From Nitrospina sp. (GTDB taxonomy: Bacteria > Nitrospinota > Nitrospinia > Nitrospinales > Nitrospinaceae), in the NCBI GenBank assembly GCA_004357435.1, contig SMVS01000116.1, positions 1-7,002 on the forward strand: a DNA stretch of 7,002 nucleotides. Direction: 5' to 3'. Within the stretch, counting starts at the first letter, position 1. Every line of letters begins with the position of its first letter. Position numbers and translations under genes: made by a program. This document shows, piece after piece, positions 5,465 through 7,002 of the stretch. A model generated the notes under the pieces. It made no database searches. It had not been told where the DNA came from and saw nothing but the letters and a program-made list of their open reading frames with translations.

Positions 5465-6124
5465 ATGTGTGGAAGATACACCTTAACCAAACCAAAAAAA
5501 TCCATCGAATCACATTTTCGGGCCCAGTTGCCTAAGGGCGAACACCGCCAGCGGTACAACATCGCACCAACCCAGTCCCTGCCGGTTATTATTTCTCACC
5601 ATGACGAAAGGAAAATTGAAGCCATGCGCTGGGGATTGGTTCCGTCCTGGACCAAAGACCTGAAAACCCAGTCGCCCCTGATCAATGCGCGCGCGGAAAC
5701 CATTCAGGAAAAACCCAGTTTCAAAAATTCATTCAAAACCAAAAGGTGCCTGGTCCCGGCCGACGGGTTTTATGAATGGGTCAAAAAAGACCACAGCAAG
5801 GTCCCGTATCGGATTCATCTGGCCAGCGAGGAACTGTTTGCTTTCGCCGGGATATGGGCGGAGTGGGGAAAAGGCGACGCACGCCTGCAGTCCTTCGCCA
5901 TCCTAACCACCGAGGCCAACTCGGCATTGCAATGCCTGCACCATCGCATGCCGGTGATTTTGGCCCTGGACACTTATGACCCCTGGCTGGATGCTTCCGC
6001 CACTCAAGAAGAGTTGACGACTCTCTTGAAACCTTATCCGTCCGGGTTGATGGCTTATCATGAGGTTTCGCTAAAAGTCAATTCGCCACGGAACGACGGC
6101 CCGGAATGTCTGGCGCCGGTTTGA
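5465..6124 (+). CDS. yedK: SRAP domain protein (YedK/HMCES), abasic-site DNA-protein crosslinker
   Basis: 219 residues, the usual size. MCGRYTL at the N-terminus supplies the catalytic Cys2, exposed once Met is removed, which settles the start even though no ribosome site is visible (the 36-base gap contains CCTCCC rather than AGGAGG). Other marks are YNIAPTQ (31-37), MRWGLVPSW (54-62), INARAET (73-79, Asn74), LVPADGFYEW (96-105, Glu104) and LHHRMPVIL (158-166, His160); Asn, Glu and His are the known partners of Cys2. The protein binds single-stranded DNA and forms a thiazolidine crosslink with abasic sites, shielding them from strand breakage. It may be cotranscribed with the diiron oxidase, although a functional tie is not obvious. 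Its last 67 bp overlap the opposing polymerase gene. Confidence 0.95.
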   Translation: MCGRYTLTKPKKSIESHFRAQLPKGEHRQRYNIAPTQSLPVIISHHDERKIEAMRWGLVPSWTKDLKTQSPLINARAETIQEKPSFKNSFKTKRCLVPADGFYEWVKKDHSKVPYRIHLASEELFAFAGIWAEWGKGDARLQSFAILTTEANSALQCLHHRMPVILALDTYDPWLDASATQEELTTLLKPYPSGLMAYHEVSLKVNSPRNDGPECLAPV

Positions 6125-7002
6125 TGTGATTTCACTCGCCCCAGCCAGAGCGCCGTCACCGTGAAGCATTGCCCTTCCTGTTCCACCCGGCCCCGCACCC
6201 AGTAGGGACCGCGATCAAACAACAGCGGCCCAAACCTTTTATAGACCCCTGGGAACAGCGTCACTTCAAACGTGTCAGTCGCGTCTTCCAGCATCAAGAA
6301 CTTCATGAACTGATTGTTCACCGTGCGGGTGCGTTTGGAATTCACCAGCCAGCCGGCCAGGGTGATCAAGCGTCCGCTGTGGCCGGGTATCGCCCTGGCG
6401 TGAATCCGATCTTTCCGCTCGATATCGTAAAGGGACAGCAAGTGATCCGACACGGCGATATCCAAACATTCCAATTCCGCCATCACCTTTTCCCGGCAAT
6501 CGTATTCCGCGAACTCCGGCAGGACCGGTCCGTCTGCGGGCGCCATCGCCGCGATCCATTTTTGTTGGGATGCCAGGCGCTGGTGTTTCGGCTTGCCATA
6601 TCGCGCCGCCCCCCACAGGAGATTGGGACGTGATGACCCCAACCCATCCAGCGCGCCGCAACGAATGAGCGAGTCCACTTCACTGGCATCGATGTCCACT
6701 CGATCCATAAAATCTCTCAATGACGTATAAGAACCCTGCCTCCGGTTTTCTAAAATCGATTCTATCGCGCGACGCGATAATCCCTTGACCTGCGACAACC
6801 CGACACGCAACCCGTCGCGCCTTTGCGGGTCTCCGCCGGCAACCGCCGTGAAGGCGCACGCGCTGTGGTTCACGTGCGGCAGAAGGATGGCCAGCCCCAT
6901 CCTGCGGGCTTCCTCGACATAGCCGCAAGCGTCATAAAACCCGCCACGGTTGGACAAGACGGCGGCCATGAACTCCGCCGGATAATGCGCCCTGAGGTAA
7001 GC
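6058..7002 (-). CDS. DNA polymerase III alpha-family protein (DnaE-type), C-terminal 314 residues, cut by the window edge
   Basis: The frame is open to the right edge and ends with TGA at 6058-6060. Visible residues begin AYLRAHYPAEFMAAVLSN, the hallmark segment at the end of the DnaE polymerase core. They continue with EEARRMGLAILLPHVN, a helix-hairpin-helix-like region (GLSQVKGLSRRAIESILENR, then SLIRCGALDGLG) and an OB fold (about 211-291: ITLAGWLVNSKRT, KFLMLEDATDTFEVTLFP, YWVRGRVEQEG). After the OB fold only a 25-residue tail remains, without the long tau-binding C-terminus of the main replicase. That fits a DnaE2-like or other accessory polymerase used in translesion synthesis. The PHP and palm domains are outside the window, so the subtype is not settled. 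The reading frame is GC-richer than the island side. It converges on the SRAP gene with a 67-bp overlap. Confidence 0.88.
   Translation of the reverse strand, partial: AYLRAHYPAEFMAAVLSNRGGFYDACGYVEEARRMGLAILLPHVNHSACAFTAVAGGDPQRRDGLRVGLSQVKGLSRRAIESILENRRQGSYTSLRDFMDRVDIDASEVDSLIRCGALDGLGSSRPNLLWGAARYGKPKHQRLASQQKWIAAMAPADGPVLPEFAEYDCREKVMAELECLDIAVSDHLLSLYDIERKDRIHARAIPGHSGRLITLAGWLVNSKRTRTVNNQFMKFLMLEDATDTFEVTLFPGVYKRFGPLLFDRGPYWVRGRVEQEGQCFTVTALWLGRVKSHQTGARHSGPSFRGELTFSETS

Noticed and set aside
1..7002. CRISPR arrays, rRNA, intact tRNA, insertion sequence with transposase
   Set aside because: None seen. The only regular repeats are the short integrase-region boxes, and the only tRNA sequence is the 3' half at 738-782.

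Overview
The window looks like a junction between a mobile island and bacterial chromosome, probably from a Gram-negative host (a lipoprotein signal, an NnrS-type membrane protein, an encoded tRNA CCA end). The EgtD-like / diiron-oxidase / SRAP / DnaE segment made me think of marine Nitrospinota-type bacteria. That is an impression from gene content, not a result.

Left end (1-782): the N-terminal part of a P4-type tyrosine integrase is read leftwards and runs off the window. Its upstream region carries an array of TGAAACA boxes wrapped around a good promoter, and a pair of TGGGTAGCA repeats. At 738-782 lies the exact 3' half of a tRNA-Pro(CGG), from the anticodon loop to CCA, with no 5' half. 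This is what remains at one end of an island inserted in tRNA-Pro. The island lies to the left and the intact tRNA should be at its far end.

Middle (783-3234): a sparse, accessory-looking segment. It holds a small histidine-rich lipoprotein (minus strand), an orphan bidirectional terminator, about 500 bases without a convincing gene, and then nnrS (plus strand), preceded by a possible 26-codon leader ORF whose stop lies one base before the nnrS start. A second pair of TGGCTAGCA repeats just right of the tRNA fragment suggests this segment could itself be a second, tandem or decayed, element.

Right part (3235-7002): a compact block. An EgtD-like (Methyltransf_33) amino-acid methyltransferase on the minus strand diverges from a heme-oxygenase-like diiron oxidase on the plus strand, and their predicted promoters share the same -10 bases. 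The oxidase has all seven metal ligands expected for the SznF-type family. An amino-acid methyltransferase facing such an N-oxygenase/desaturase-type enzyme is the most interesting item here: it could be a small uncharacterised amino-acid-modifying pathway. A SRAP (YedK/HMCES) abasic-site protein follows on the plus strand. It converges on, and overlaps by 67 bp, the C-terminal part of a DnaE-family polymerase on the minus strand; both proteins fit DNA-damage tolerance.
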